Assembly: GCA_030680995.1 (NCBI GenBank)
Contig: JAUXUM010000130.1
Span: 1-52,262 of the forward strand
Origin: Devosia sp.
Lineage (GTDB): Bacteria; Pseudomonadota; Alphaproteobacteria; Rhizobiales; Devosiaceae
DNA: 52,262 bases
Reading direction: 5' to 3'
The notes beneath the pieces are model-generated. The model did not search any database, was not told the DNA's origin, and worked only from the letters and a program-made list of their open reading frames with translations. Both the position numbers and the translations under genes were made by a program. This document shows, one piece after another, positions 1 through 8,934 of this stretch (positions are counted from its first letter, which is position 1; every line of letters starts with the position of its first letter).

Positions 1-1
1 G

Positions 2-148
2 AAACAGATTGAGACGCCTCGCTCTCCTGACCCCATCATGCGGCGGCCCAGCGCCGACCGCGAAGAGAAGCGAGTGACCCACGGAACGGTCCAGGAAAAA
101 ATACAGGAGCAGCTTGACCGCAACGACCCAATCAGAGAGGATTCTTAA
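2..148 (+). CDS. possible C-terminal end of a truncated ORF
   Basis: An open frame runs in from the left window edge and ends at TAA 146-148, giving 48 residues rich in Arg, Glu, Asp and Gln and ending IREDS. I do not recognise it. It has no visible domain, and a stop-free stretch of this size can occur by chance in G+C-rich DNA. It is listed because it is the only reading frame that could account for the left edge. The sequence to the left of the window would decide. Confidence 0.25.
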   Translation, partial: KQIETPRSPDPIMRRPSADREEKRVTHGTVQEKIQEQLDRNDPIREDS

Positions 149-272
149 TTCAAAATGAACATCCGCAAGCAGAGCTCTGCAACCAGCGCATGACTGTTCT
201 GAGAAATGGACCTCTGCTCATTCCAGTCCGATGCCACTAGATATCTCTCTGTAAACGAAAGGAGACTTCCGA

Positions 273-422
273 ATGGGTATTCGTCAGACACTAAAGAAGT
301 GGGCCGCCTACCAGCAGACCGTTCGTGAGCTTACCGCTCTCGACAATCGTCAGCTGAACGATCTGGGCATTAACCGCACCGACATCCAGCGTATTGCCCG
401 CGATCATGCTTCTTCGATCTAA
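273..422 (+). CDS. DUF1127 (YjiS-like) small protein
   Basis: This 49-residue ORF is MGIRQTLKKW... with the family's C-terminal signature LTALDNRQLNDLGINRTDI followed by R-IARD. DUF1127 proteins are Arg-rich micro-proteins, abundant in Alphaproteobacteria, where some affect phosphate and carbon metabolism and RNA turnover. No exact role can be given here. A good ribosome site (AAAGGAGA at 258-265) sits 7 bases before the ATG, and a strong hairpin follows at 461-487. It therefore looks like a monocistronic, well-expressed gene. Confidence 0.85.
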   Translation: MGIRQTLKKWAAYQQTVRELTALDNRQLNDLGINRTDIQRIARDHASSI

Positions 423-460
423 TGGCTCGAAGACTGGTTGCAGCGCAGCAACAATCCGAA

Positions 461-487
461 CGCCCGCTCCCTTCTGAAGAGCGGGCG
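461..487 (+). terminator. terminator-like hairpin after DUF1127 gene
   Basis: A perfect 9-bp stem (CGCCCGCTC at 461-469, GAGCGGGCG at 479-487) has a 9-base loop and is followed by TCCTGGTTTATT, a weak T-rich tail. It lies 38 bases after the DUF1127 stop and 54 bases from the end of the convergent GST gene, so it may serve both directions. Confidence 0.65.
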
Positions 488-541
488 TCCTGGTTTATTG
501 GGGCTTGGATACCCCACCCGACAGGTTCGCGTGCGTCACCT

Positions 542-1192
542 TCAGAACGCCAGGCGCCCCACCAATTCCTCGTATGAGACGCAGACGCCCTTGCGGAATG
601 CCGCCCGCTCGTTGAGACTGGCATACCAGGCCTCGAGATTGGGCATGAACGGCCGGTCTATCGGCATGGTCATCCAGCGATACATCGAGGCACCGGCAAC
701 GATGTCGGCGTAGGTCAGCCGCTCTCCTCCCAGATACGGCGCCTCCCCGAGCCGATCCTCGATCATCGCGTAGCAACGCAATGACGCGGCGACCGCCTTG
801 TCGATCGCGGCCTTGTCGTGCTGGGCCGCCGGGGTGCGGACCAGGAGCCAGAACACCGACATCCATGCCGGCTGGAACGTCGTCGCTGCCCAGTCCGCCC
901 ACTGATCCACGATGGCCCGCGCCTTCGGATCGACCGGAAAGAGCAGGCCGCTGCCATAGGCCGCGCTCAGATAGCGCACGATGGCGTGGCTCTCCCAGAC
1001 CACCAGATCGCCGTCACGCAGGGTCGGCACCAGCCCATTGGGGTTCATGGCCAGATAATCGGACGAATCGAGCCCCTTGAATGGCCCGCCCAGCGGGATG
1101 TGCTCATGGGGCAGCTCCAGTTCCTCGAGCACCCAGACCACTTTTTGCACATTGCCCGAGCTGAGCCGCCCCCAGAGCGTGATGTCGGTCAT
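542..1192 (-). CDS. glutathione S-transferase family protein
   Basis: This 216-residue cytosolic GST-fold protein probably conjugates or reduces small electrophiles with glutathione. The N-terminal thioredoxin-like domain begins MTDITLWGRLSSGNV, with Ser of the SSGN stretch in the usual catalytic position. NPNGLVPTL carries the cis-Pro, and WESHAI holds the Glu-Ser pair that binds the gamma-glutamyl group. The all-helical C-terminal domain fills residues 85-216. I chose the ATG at 1192 because AGGAGA lies 7 bases upstream and family members start here; a longer frame to 1252 adds 20 unrelated residues. It is divergent from the DJ-1/PfpI gene. The substrate is unknown. Confidence 0.85.
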   Translation of the reverse strand: MTDITLWGRLSSGNVQKVVWVLEELELPHEHIPLGGPFKGLDSSDYLAMNPNGLVPTLRDGDLVVWESHAIVRYLSAAYGSGLLFPVDPKARAIVDQWADWAATTFQPAWMSVFWLLVRTPAAQHDKAAIDKAVAASLRCYAMIEDRLGEAPYLGGERLTYADIVAGASMYRWMTMPIDRPFMPNLEAWYASLNERAAFRKGVCVSYEELVGRLAF

Positions 1193-1271
1193 GCCGTTGT
1201 CTCCTACTGCCGATCCGGAACCCCGAACACGATTGCGCCGTTTCCAATACATTCAGACAGGGAGCAGCGCC

Positions 1272-1832
1272 ATGCGCGATCTAACGGGCAAGACCATCGC
1301 CATCCTCGCGACCGACGGCTACGAGCAATCGGAGCTGGAGGTGCCGCTGGCGCGTTTTGAGGAGGCAGGCGCGAAAGTGGACATCGTGTCGCTGAAGCCC
1401 GGGGTCATCAAGGGTTGGCACCATGGCGACTGGAGCCGGACGGTCGACGTCGACAAGGTGCTCGGCGAGGTCTCGGCGGACGATTACGATGCCGTCGTCC
1501 TTCCCGGCGGGTTGATCAACCCCGACCATCTGCGGGTGGAAAGGCCGGCACTCGATTTCATCAAGGCGTTCTGGGCGCAGAACAAGGTGGTGGCGGCGAT
1601 CTGCCATGGGCCATGGCTTCTGGTCGAAACCGGGATCGTCAGGGGCCGCAACGTCACCTCGCATCATTCGATCAGGACCGACGTGATCAACGCCGGTGGC
1701 CGCTGGCAGGACACCGACGTGGTCGCCGACGAGGGCCTGGTCACCAGCCGCAAGCCGAGCGACCTCGAAAGCTTCTGCCTCAAGGTGGCCGAGGAGGTCG
1801 CCGAAGGCCGGCGCGAGCGGCGCGCGGCCTAG
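1272..1832 (+). CDS. DJ-1/PfpI family protein (class I amidotransferase fold)
   Basis: This 186-residue protein of the DJ-1/PfpI/YhbO family includes glyoxalase/deglycase-like and stress proteins. Visible family marks are the N-terminal strand [19 protein letters not shown], the nucleophile-elbow region [12 protein letters not shown] with the conserved Cys-His, and the acidic residue of GYEQSE that contacts the Cys. The PGG motif ([14 protein letters not shown]) is also present. The start at 1272 follows GGGAGC with proper spacing. It ends 50 bases before trmFO. The cellular substrate cannot be inferred; protease annotations in this family are often legacy names. Confidence 0.85.
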   Translation: MRDLTGKTIAILATDGYEQSELEVPLARFEEAGAKVDIVSLKPGVIKGWHHGDWSRTVDVDKVLGEVSADDYDAVVLPGGLINPDHLRVERPALDFIKAFWAQNKVVAAICHGPWLLVETGIVRGRNVTSHHSIRTDVINAGGRWQDTDVVADEGLVTSRKPSDLESFCLKVAEEVAEGRRERRAA

Positions 1833-1882
1833 TCACATTCCCTGAGGTTGCGTGGGCCGGGTACGCTTGCTATCTCCCGCGC

Positions 1883-3268
1883 ATGCAAGAAAACCAACCC
1901 ATCCATGTCATCGGCGGCGGGCTCGCCGGATCCGAGGCAGCCTGGCAGGCGGCTGAGGCCGGCGCCCAGGTCATCCTCCACGAAATGCGGCCGCACCGCA
2001 TGACCGAAGCCCACCTGACCCACGGTCTCGCCGAACTCGTCTGCTCCAACAGCTTCCGGTCCGATGATCACGATCACAATGCCGTCGGGCTGCTGCACGA
2101 AGAAATGCGGCGCTGTGGATCGCTGATCATGCGCGTGGCCGACACGCACAAGCTGCCGGCCGGCGGCGCGCTGGCCGTCGACCGCGTCGCCTTTTCCGAT
2201 GCCGTTACGGCAGCGATCCACAATCACCCCAACATCACTGTCGAGCGCGGCGAGATCACCGGGCTGCCACCGGCCGAGTGGCAGAACGTCATCGTCGCCA
2301 CCGGCCCCCTCACCTCGGCGCCTCTGGCCGAAGCGGTCCAGAAGCTGACGGGCGAGGACGCCTTGGCGTTTTTCGACGCCATCGCTCCCATCGTTCATGC
2401 CGAGAGCATCGACCGCTCCGTCGTCTGGGCGCAATCGCGCTACGACAAGGCGGGGCCGGGCGGAACGGGCGCGGACTATCTCAACTGCCCGATGAACGAA
2501 GAGCAGTACGACAATTTCGTCGACGCCCTGCTGACCGGCGACAAGCACGTCTTCCACCAATGGGAGAACGTGCCCTATTTCGACGGCTGCCTGCCGATCG
2601 AGGTAATGGCCGAGCGCGGCCGCGAAACATTGCGTTTTGGACCGCTGAAGCCGGTGGGTCTCACCAATCCGCGCGATCCGGAGGTCAAGCCCCATGCCGT
2701 GGTGCAGTTGCGGCAGGACAATGCGCTCGGCACGCTCTGGAACATGGTCGGGTTCCAGACCAAGCTCAAATACCGCAAGCAGGCGGAGATCTTCCGGCTG
2801 ATCCCGGGGCTGGAAAACGCCCAGTTCGCCCGGCTGGGCGGCCTGCACCACAACACCTTCCTCAACTCCCCCAAGGTCCTGGGGCGCGATCTGAGGCTCA
2901 AGGCCGATCCGCGGCTGCGGTTCGCAGGCCAGATCACCGGCGTCGAGGGCTATGTGGAGAGCGCCGCCATCGGACTGATCGCGGGACGCATGGCCGCGGC
3001 GGATACGCGGGGCGAGGCGATCGCCATGCCGCCGGAGACCACGGCGATGGGCGCCCTGCTCGGCCACATCACCGGCGGGCACCTCGCCGCCGAAGGCGAG
3101 CCCGGGCCGCGCTCGTTCCAGCCGATGAACGTCAACTTCGGATTGCTGCCGCCGGTGACGATATCCAAGCCGGAAGGGGTCAAGCGATGGAAGACGGCCG
3201 AAAAGCAGCTCGCGAGGAAACGCGCGGCGACGGCGAGGGCGCTCGAGGCCATCATGGCCTGGGCATAG
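1883..3268 (+). CDS. trmFO: tRNA (m5U54) methyltransferase, folate/FAD-dependent
   Basis: This 461-residue flavoprotein methylates U54 of the tRNA T-loop using methylenetetrahydrofolate and FADH2. The N-terminal FAD-binding motif is [15 protein letters not shown]. Family motifs follow: [23 protein letters not shown], and the C-terminal [20 protein letters not shown]. The length is normal for the family (about 450-475). Only one Met precedes the Rossmann strand, so the start at 1883 is secure even though no strong ribosome site is seen. It is convergent with the NDUFAF6-like gene, with 13 bases between them. Confidence 0.95.
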   Translation: MQENQPIHVIGGGLAGSEAAWQAAEAGAQVILHEMRPHRMTEAHLTHGLAELVCSNSFRSDDHDHNAVGLLHEEMRRCGSLIMRVADTHKLPAGGALAVDRVAFSDAVTAAIHNHPNITVERGEITGLPPAEWQNVIVATGPLTSAPLAEAVQKLTGEDALAFFDAIAPIVHAESIDRSVVWAQSRYDKAGPGGTGADYLNCPMNEEQYDNFVDALLTGDKHVFHQWENVPYFDGCLPIEVMAERGRETLRFGPLKPVGLTNPRDPEVKPHAVVQLRQDNALGTLWNMVGFQTKLKYRKQAEIFRLIPGLENAQFARLGGLHHNTFLNSPKVLGRDLRLKADPRLRFAGQITGVEGYVESAAIGLIAGRMAAADTRGEAIAMPPETTAMGALLGHITGGHLAAEGEPGPRSFQPMNVNFGLLPPVTISKPEGVKRWKTAEKQLARKRAATARALEAIMAWA

Positions 3269-3281
3269 GCTCCGGCAGGTC

Positions 3282-4127
3282 CTATCGGTTACGCCAGCCC
3301 CACCAGACGAGGACCGCGATCTTGCGCCAATCGGCGATCTGACGCGGCGGCGCGAAAAGCGTTTCCTCCGCCGCTTCCGCCAGCCGCAAATATGGCCGCA
3401 GCAACGCAATCGGCGCGAAGGCGGGCCACAGCCACCGCGGCAGCACGGCGACTGCGGCTTCGGCTTTGGTGAGGTGATCGCGTGCGATATCGGCCAGTTG
3501 CGCGTGTGCTGCCAAGAGGCCCTCGCTCCGGGTGCCGGAAAACACTTCCTCCTCGGTGACGCCGTTGGCGGCAAAGATCGACCAGGGCAGGAAGATGCGG
3601 CCCTGCGCCGCATGGAAGCCGAAGGCGCGAAGATGCCCGATCAGGGCGTACGCCACGCCCAGATGCCCGGCGGCGTCGCCGGTTTCGACTTCGACACCCT
3701 GGTTCAGGATCATCGCGGCGAGATGATAGAGCACCGAAACCGTTTCGCCGGCATAGCCCTCGAAGCTGATGAGATCAGGCATCGGGTCGCCGTAGAGGTC
3801 GAAGCGCCGCGCCGCGATCAGCCGCTGCAGGGGGGCGGTGGGGAGCCGAAATTTCCCGATGGCGTCGAGCAGTGCGTCGGCAAGCGGGTTCTGGCGGACG
3901 CCGCCATGCCCCTCCCCCGAGAGGGCATCCACCCACCATCGCAGGCGAATTTCCCCCGGGGCCGGTTCCTTCGCGCGGTCGCGCACGCTGGCGACATCGG
4001 CGTTGAAGGCATAGAGCGCCTGCACGGCGTCGCGCGCATCGCCCGCCAGCAGCAGGCTGGCTAAATAGCGGTCCGGGTCGCTGCTCTTGAGATACTCGGC
4101 AGCGTGCTTGGAGCTTTCAGCCGACAT
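3282..4127 (-). CDS. squalene/phytoene-synthase-fold protein, NDUFAF6-like
   Basis: This 281-residue all-alpha protein has the isoprenoid-synthase fold. The first Asp-rich motif of true squalene/phytoene synthases is degraded here to AFNADVASVRD, followed by EIRLRWWVDAL; the second region reads YGDPMPDLISFEGYAGETVS. This pattern resembles mitochondrial complex I assembly factor NDUFAF6 rather than an active prenyl synthase. Its start overlaps the end of the Mth938/NDUFAF3-like gene by 11 bases (4117-4127), which points to translational coupling. It is the last gene of the yajC-secDF transcription unit. A role in respiratory complex assembly is inferred from this pairing; prenyl-transferase activity is less likely. 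Confidence 0.8.
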   Translation of the reverse strand: MSAESSKHAAEYLKSSDPDRYLASLLLAGDARDAVQALYAFNADVASVRDRAKEPAPGEIRLRWWVDALSGEGHGGVRQNPLADALLDAIGKFRLPTAPLQRLIAARRFDLYGDPMPDLISFEGYAGETVSVLYHLAAMILNQGVEVETGDAAGHLGVAYALIGHLRAFGFHAAQGRIFLPWSIFAANGVTEEEVFSGTRSEGLLAAHAQLADIARDHLTKAEAAVAVLPRWLWPAFAPIALLRPYLRLAEAAEETLFAPPRQIADWRKIAVLVWWGWRNR

Positions 4128-4518
4128 CGCGCGGGTAGCGGACGCGTTCGACGGCGATCAGCGCGGCCGCGACCGCCCGCTCCTCGCCGAGCAGGAGGTT
4201 GTAGGTTCGCACCGCCCCGCCGGTGGCAATCCCCTCGACGATGATCCTTTCGGCCCGCAGCGCCTCGCGGATATCCGGGTCGATGGCCGCGATATCCGGC
4301 CCGAGCCCGATCAGCAGCACGTCGATATCGGCTGCCGCCGCAAAAACGGGCGCCAGACGCTCGAGGGTCAGCTCCGCCGGTTGCGTGACGCCCCAGGCGT
4401 GCATGCCGGTCGGCAGGCAGAGCAGCGAGCCGCGATGCGACATGCCGGCGAAACGGAAACCCCCATTGCCATAGGCATCAATGGGAGCCTGGTAGGGATA
4501 GTGACCCTTGGCCGGCAC
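4117..4518 (-). CDS. Mth938/DUF498 domain protein, NDUFAF3-like
   Basis: This 133-residue protein reads VPAKGHYPYQAPIDAYGNGGFRF..., with the family's IDAYGNGGFRFAGMSHRGS and a central DVLLIGLGPDI strand. The family includes the mitochondrial complex I assembly factor NDUFAF3. I place the start at GTG 4518, which overlaps the secDF stop as TAGTG, so translation is probably coupled; longer in-frame versions would run inside secDF. The 3' end overlaps the NDUFAF6-like gene. Linkage of NDUFAF3 homologues to secDF/yajC is known from alphaproteobacteria and was used to argue for a membrane-assembly role. Confidence 0.85.
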   Translation of the reverse strand: MPAKGHYPYQAPIDAYGNGGFRFAGMSHRGSLLCLPTGMHAWGVTQPAELTLERLAPVFAAAADIDVLLIGLGPDIAAIDPDIREALRAERIIVEGIATGGAVRTYNLLLGEERAVAAALIAVERVRYPRDVG

Positions 4519-7064
4519 TAGACGGCAGCGCCGTCCGCGCGCTTTTCCGCTGTCTGATCCTTGGCGACGTCCGCCCGTGACTTGAGCCCGAGATAGATCA
4601 GGATCGGCGCGGCGATGAAGATCGACGAATAGGTGCCCACCAGCACGCCCCACGCCATGGACATGGTGAAACTGCGAATCACCTCGCCGCCGAAGAGCAC
4701 CAGCGCCATCAGGGCAAGAAAGGTCGTCGCTGCGGTGAGGATGGTGCGGGGCAGGGTCGAATTGATCGCGATGTCGACCAACTCGTTGAGACTCATCTTC
4801 TTGTATTTGAGCCGGTATTCCCTGATCCGGTCATAGATCACCACCGTGTCGTTGAGCGAATAGCCGATAATGGTGAGGATCGCCGCAATACTCGAGGCAT
4901 TGAACTCGAGCCCGCTGAAGGCGAACAGCCCGATGGTCAGGACCACGTCGTGCGCGGTTGCAATGATCGCGCCGACGGCAAACTGCCACTCGAACCGGAA
5001 CCACAGGTAGATGAGAACGCCGGCCAGGGCGACCGAAAGTCCGACAATGCCCGTGACGGCGAGTTCGCCCGAGACGGTCGGCCCAACGACCTCGGTCCGC
5101 CGAACCTCGTATTGGTCGCTGGCAAGCGCCTCGGTCACTTTGGTCACGACGAGTTGCTGCGCGGCGTCACCGCCGGGCTGTGTTTCGATGCGGATCAAGA
5201 TATCCTCAGGAGCACCGAAGCCCTGCACCTGCACTTCGCCCAGATCGAGCGCATTGAGCAGCTGGCGCACGGTCGCCGGGTCGGCCGGGCCCCGCAGCGA
5301 CTGCACCTCGATGGCACTGCCGCCCTTGAAGTCGATACCCAGATTCATGCCGTGGATGCCGAACCACCCCAGCGACACGATCCCGGCGAGTACGGAAGCG
5401 GAGATGGCGAACTTGCGCCAGGCCATGAAGGGGATCCTGGTGCCGTCCGGGATGATCCGCAGCAGTTGCACCTTGAGCGTCTTTGGCCGGACGAAACGGT
5501 ACCACCGACCGACGATGAACTGCGTCACCATATAGGCGGTGAAGAGCGTCGTCATGATGCCGAGGGCCAGCGTCACCGCAAAGCCCTGCACCGGACCGGA
5601 CCCGAGGAAAAACAGCACGACAGCCGCGATCAGCGTGGTGATGTTGGCGTCCAGAATGGTGCCCATGGCGCGCTGGAACCCGGTCTCGATCGAGGCGATG
5701 ATCGATTTCCCGGAGGCGATCTCCTCGCGGATGCGCTCGTAGATCAGCACATTGGCGTCGACCGCCATGCCGATGGTCAGAACGATGCCGGCGATGCCGG
5801 GCAGCGTCAGCGTCGCCCCGAGCATGGAAAGGGCGCCCAGGATCAGCACCACGTTGAGCGCCACGGCAATGTCGGCGAAGACGCCAAACAGGCCGTAGCC
5901 GGCAATCATGAACACGATGACGGCAATCGCCCCGATAATGCCGGCGACCATGCCGGCTTCGATGCTGTCGGCACCAAGGCTCGGACCGACGGAGCGCTCC
6001 TCGACGATGTCGAGCGTCGCCGGCAGGGCGCCGGCTCGCAACAGCACGGCGAGATCATTGGCGCTCTCGGTGGTGAAATTGCCGCTGATCTGCCCCGAGC
6101 CGCCGGTGATCGGCTGCTGGATCACCGGAGCGGTGATCACCTGGTTGTCGAGGACGATGGCGAAGCGTTTGCCGACGTTCTTCGACGTGATCTCGCCGAA
6201 GGTGATGGCGCCGCGCGTATCGAACTTGAAAGTGACCACCGAGCGCGACGTCTGCTGGTCGAATCCGGGCTGGGAATCCACCAGCGACTCGCCGCCCAGT
6301 TCGACCTGCTCGTTGATCAACTCGCCGCCGCCATCGGCGCTGGGCAGGATCATGTAGCCCATGGGGATGCCCTGAGCCTCGGCCTGCGCCGCGGTCATGC
6401 TCGGGTGTACGAGGTGGAAAGTCAGCCGCGCCGTGCGCGAAATGATGTCCTTGAGACGCGTGGAATCCTCGAAGCCCGGCACCTGCACCAGCACACGCTC
6501 AGTGCCCTGGCGCTGGATCGCGGGTTCGGTCGTGCCCAATTCGTCGATGCGGTTGCGGATGACCTCGATCGACTGGCTGACCAGCGAGGACATACGCTCG
6601 TTGACGCCCTCGGGGGTCAGGGAAAGGACGATCCTGCCGTCGGGTGCGTCGGCGAAGGCGATCTCCTGCACGCCGCCGACCGCAAATACGGAATTGGACA
6701 GCGTATTCTGAAGCGTCTGCAGTGCGGCGCGGGCAGCGTCACGCTGGGTGGGATCGGTGAGTTCGACGAAAATCGAATCCGCCGATGTGGTGATGATGTT
6801 GCCAATGCCGTTGTCATTGGCAAGGACGGACCGGGCGTCGCGCCGCAACTCCTTGATCCGCTCGGAGACGATGCTCTCGCGGTTGACCTGCAGCAGCAGA
6901 TGCGATCCGCCCTGCAGGTCGAGGCCGAGGGTGATCGTCTGCTTGGGCAGCCAGTCGGGCCAGGCGGCATACACGTCCTTGGGAAGGAAGCTCGGCACCG
7001 CGAACAGAATTCCCATGAGGGAGACGATGACGATGAGCGCTGTGCGCAGCGGCGAGAAATGCAT
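4518..7064 (-). CDS. secDF: protein translocase subunit SecDF (fusion)
   Basis: This 848-residue fused SecD-SecF membrane protein uses the proton motive force to help SecYEG finish protein export. The SecD half begins with a membrane segment (residues 7-25) and LGLDLQGGSHLLLQV (from about 47). A long periplasmic P1 region follows, then five membrane segments. The SecF half starts near residue 560 with LGIDFKGGSAIEV around 575, followed by GYSLNDTVVIYDRIRE. Bacillus and several alphaproteobacteria have this fused form, whereas E. coli has two genes. yajC lies 78 bases upstream, and the stop codon overlaps the GTG of the NDUFAF3-like gene. Confidence 0.97.
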   Translation of the reverse strand: MHFSPLRTALIVIVSLMGILFAVPSFLPKDVYAAWPDWLPKQTITLGLDLQGGSHLLLQVNRESIVSERIKELRRDARSVLANDNGIGNIITTSADSIFVELTDPTQRDAARAALQTLQNTLSNSVFAVGGVQEIAFADAPDGRIVLSLTPEGVNERMSSLVSQSIEVIRNRIDELGTTEPAIQRQGTERVLVQVPGFEDSTRLKDIISRTARLTFHLVHPSMTAAQAEAQGIPMGYMILPSADGGGELINEQVELGGESLVDSQPGFDQQTSRSVVTFKFDTRGAITFGEITSKNVGKRFAIVLDNQVITAPVIQQPITGGSGQISGNFTTESANDLAVLLRAGALPATLDIVEERSVGPSLGADSIEAGMVAGIIGAIAVIVFMIAGYGLFGVFADIAVALNVVLILGALSMLGATLTLPGIAGIVLTIGMAVDANVLIYERIREEIASGKSIIASIETGFQRAMGTILDANITTLIAAVVLFFLGSGPVQGFAVTLALGIMTTLFTAYMVTQFIVGRWYRFVRPKTLKVQLLRIIPDGTRIPFMAWRKFAISASVLAGIVSLGWFGIHGMNLGIDFKGGSAIEVQSLRGPADPATVRQLLNALDLGEVQVQGFGAPEDILIRIETQPGGDAAQQLVVTKVTEALASDQYEVRRTEVVGPTVSGELAVTGIVGLSVALAGVLIYLWFRFEWQFAVGAIIATAHDVVLTIGLFAFSGLEFNASSIAAILTIIGYSLNDTVVIYDRIREYRLKYKKMSLNELVDIAINSTLPRTILTAATTFLALMALVLFGGEVIRSFTMSMAWGVLVGTYSSIFIAAPILIYLGLKSRADVAKDQTAEKRADGAAV

Positions 7065-7142
7065 GCGGATCGTGGTCCTGTGACTAAGCCCTTGCGGGCG
7101 GCGTCAGCCGGCCCAAGGCCGGCTGATCGTCGAGATGCCGGA

Positions 7143-7484
7143 TCAGGCCGGCTTGTTGTCGTTTACCGGAGTCGATTTGGAGCGGACGTCGGCGATCATG
7201 GTGCGGACGACCTTGACGCGGGTCCCCTGCGCGATCTCGACTTCGAGGTCCTCGCCGTCGACCGCCTTGGTCACCTTGCCGATGATCCCGCCCGTGGTCA
7301 CCACCGTGTCGCCCCGGGTGATTGCGCCCAGCATGGCCTGCTGCGCCTTCATGCGCTTCTGCTGCGGCCGGAAGATCAGGAGCCAGAAGATGACGACCAA
7401 CAGCAGGATCGGCATCAGCGAGGTCACGATATCCATCGCTCCGGCGCCACCGGCGTCCTGCGCAAAGGCGGGGGTCACGAACAT
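7143..7484 (-). CDS. yajC: preprotein translocase accessory subunit YajC
   Basis: This 113-residue protein has a short periplasmic N-terminus, one hydrophobic segment (about residues 20-42, SLMPILLLVVIFWLLIFRP), and then the typical PQQKRMK and a small cytoplasmic beta domain (GDTVVTTGGIIGKV). It forms part of the SecDF-YajC complex at the inner membrane. GGAGCC lies before the ATG at 7484. It heads the unit yajC - secDF - NDUFAF3-like - NDUFAF6-like and is divergent from the DUF815 ATPase gene, with the promoters presumably in 7485-7673. Confidence 0.95.
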   Translation of the reverse strand: MFVTPAFAQDAGGAGAMDIVTSLMPILLLVVIFWLLIFRPQQKRMKAQQAMLGAITRGDTVVTTGGIIGKVTKAVDGEDLEVEIAQGTRVKVVRTMIADVRSKSTPVNDNKPA

Positions 7485-7673
7485 ATAAGGCTCCTTGTCG
7501 AGTTGGCTGTCGGCTTGTCAAAATGCCGTTGATTGTCCCATATAGGAAACGCTTCCGGCTATGGGCAGGCCCACCCGGCACAAAATCGCGCGGACTATAG
7601 AGGCGAACCCGGACGATTGCAAAGGCAATCCAGTGCTGTAAAACCGGGCCCTTCTGCCGGAGGAAATCGCATC

Positions 7674-8546
7674 ATGAGTGAGGAATTCCTGGGCGCCATT
7701 GCTGCGTCTCTGGCTCGTATTGCGCAGGCGCTCGAGGCCATGCATCCGGCCGCCAAAGCCATGGGGCCGGCGCTGCATGACGCCGATGCCTATCACTGGG
7801 ATGTCGCATCCGGGAGCCTCGCCCCTGTACTCCGGGTAGCGCGGGTGCCGCTGGCGCTGCTCAAGGGCATCGAGGATGTTCGGGAGATCCTGCTGCGGAA
7901 TACGCTGCAGTTCGCGCACGGTTTTGCAGCCAACAATGCCCTGCTCTGGGGTGCCCGCGGCATGGGCAAGAGTTCGCTGGTCAAGGCCATCCACGCGCAT
8001 GTCGCGTCTGAACAATCCGGAATCAAGCGACTGATTCTGGTCGAGATTGCGCGCGAGGATATCGAGACTCTCCCCAGGTTGATGCGGATCATCTCCAGGG
8101 AGGACGCCCGCTTCATCGTCTTCTGCGACGACCTGAGCTTCGACAAGGACGAAACCAGTTACAAGTCATTGAAGACCATCCTCGACGGCGGCCTCGAGGG
8201 CCGGCCCGAGAACGTCTTGTTCTACGCCACCTCCAATCGCCGGCACCTGATGCCGCGGGAGATGATCGAAAACGAGCGCTCGACCGCCATCACGCCAGGC
8301 GAAGCCGTGGACGAGAAAATCTCGCTGTCGGACCGGTTCGGGCTGTGGCTGGGGTTCCACAATTGCGACCAGCCCACCTTCTTTTCCATGATTCGCGGAT
8401 ACTGCGACCACTACGGGCTCGCGATCGACGACGAAACGCTGCGCGCCCGCGCCGTCGAATGGTCCGCGACGCGCGGCGCCCGCTCCGGTCGCGTCGCCAT
8501 CCAGTTCGTCCGCCAGCTGGCCGGCGAGCAAGAGAAGACGGCGTAG
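7674..8546 (+). CDS. DUF815 family AAA-type ATP-binding protein
   Basis: This 290-residue P-loop protein carries a Walker A of LLWGARGMGKSSLVKAI (about residues 94-110) and a Walker B of FIVFCDDLSF, followed by the sensor-like LFYATSNRRHLMPR. It has the family's EKISLSDRFGLWLGF. DUF815 ATPases commonly stand next to yajC in alphaproteobacteria, as here, where the gene is divergent from it. Function is unknown; an AAA-type remodelling role is only inferred. The start at 7674 follows GGAGGAAA with good spacing, and the longer frame from 7533 adds a low-complexity leader without homology. Confidence 0.85.
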   Translation: MSEEFLGAIAASLARIAQALEAMHPAAKAMGPALHDADAYHWDVASGSLAPVLRVARVPLALLKGIEDVREILLRNTLQFAHGFAANNALLWGARGMGKSSLVKAIHAHVASEQSGIKRLILVEIAREDIETLPRLMRIISREDARFIVFCDDLSFDKDETSYKSLKTILDGGLEGRPENVLFYATSNRRHLMPREMIENERSTAITPGEAVDEKISLSDRFGLWLGFHNCDQPTFFSMIRGYCDHYGLAIDDETLRARAVEWSATRGARSGRVAIQFVRQLAGEQEKTA

Positions 8547-8934
8547 GACACACACCCCTCATCCTGCCCTTCGGGCCGGCCTCTCCCCTCAGGGGCGAGG
8601 TATCCCGGTGAGGCCCGCGTGATCGAGGTTACGGGCGGACTCCGGCAAGGCGAAAAATGCGACTCCTGCGCGGCACAATTTGTTTTTATCAATGCGCATA
8701 TATTCTTGATCCGCCTTGACCTGCATCAAATGGGCAGCGGATGGAAATGAGTACAATGTCATTGTAGCCTTCAGTACAGGGCGTCGCGAGTTGGGGGTGC
8801 CGAAATTACACGAGATCCAGTCCGTCGGCGCTCCGCATTGCCGAGCTCGCGGCCTTCGACAACTCAAGCCGTTGGCTGCATCGACATGTCGCGACATCGC
8901 TGTCCTAAACCATGAGAATTAGAGGAGTCATAAA
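8547..8934. other. 388-bp intergenic region upstream of cytochrome genes
   Basis: There is no coding signal I trust here. The first 60 bases after the ATPase gene contain small G+C-rich inverted repeats (for example GCCCTTCGGGCC and CCCCTCAGGGG at about 8566-8595) without a T-tract. The middle is A+T-richer (around 8680-8770) and holds the FNR/FixK-type box described separately. The last 160 bases would form a long 5' leader of the cytochrome gene if the promoter sits at the box. Confidence 0.5.
8716..8729 (+). promoter_or_regulatory. FNR/FixK/DNR-type box
   Basis: TTGACCTGCATCAA matches the CRP/FNR-superfamily anaerobic consensus TTGAY-N4-RTCAA in all ten fixed positions. It lies 205 bases before the ATG of the two-haem cytochrome gene that precedes napC/nirT. 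Control by low oxygen or nitric oxide is inferred from the motif and the neighbours; no transcription start is known. Confidence 0.65.

Noticed and set aside
4950-7532. Long 860-codon open frame antisense to secDF
   Set aside because: It lies wholly opposite secDF/yajC, has Arg/Asp/His/Gly-rich composition typical of antisense frames in G+C-rich coding DNA, and shows no domain. Similar shadows occur opposite argS/dgt, valS/popZ and the E1 fusion.
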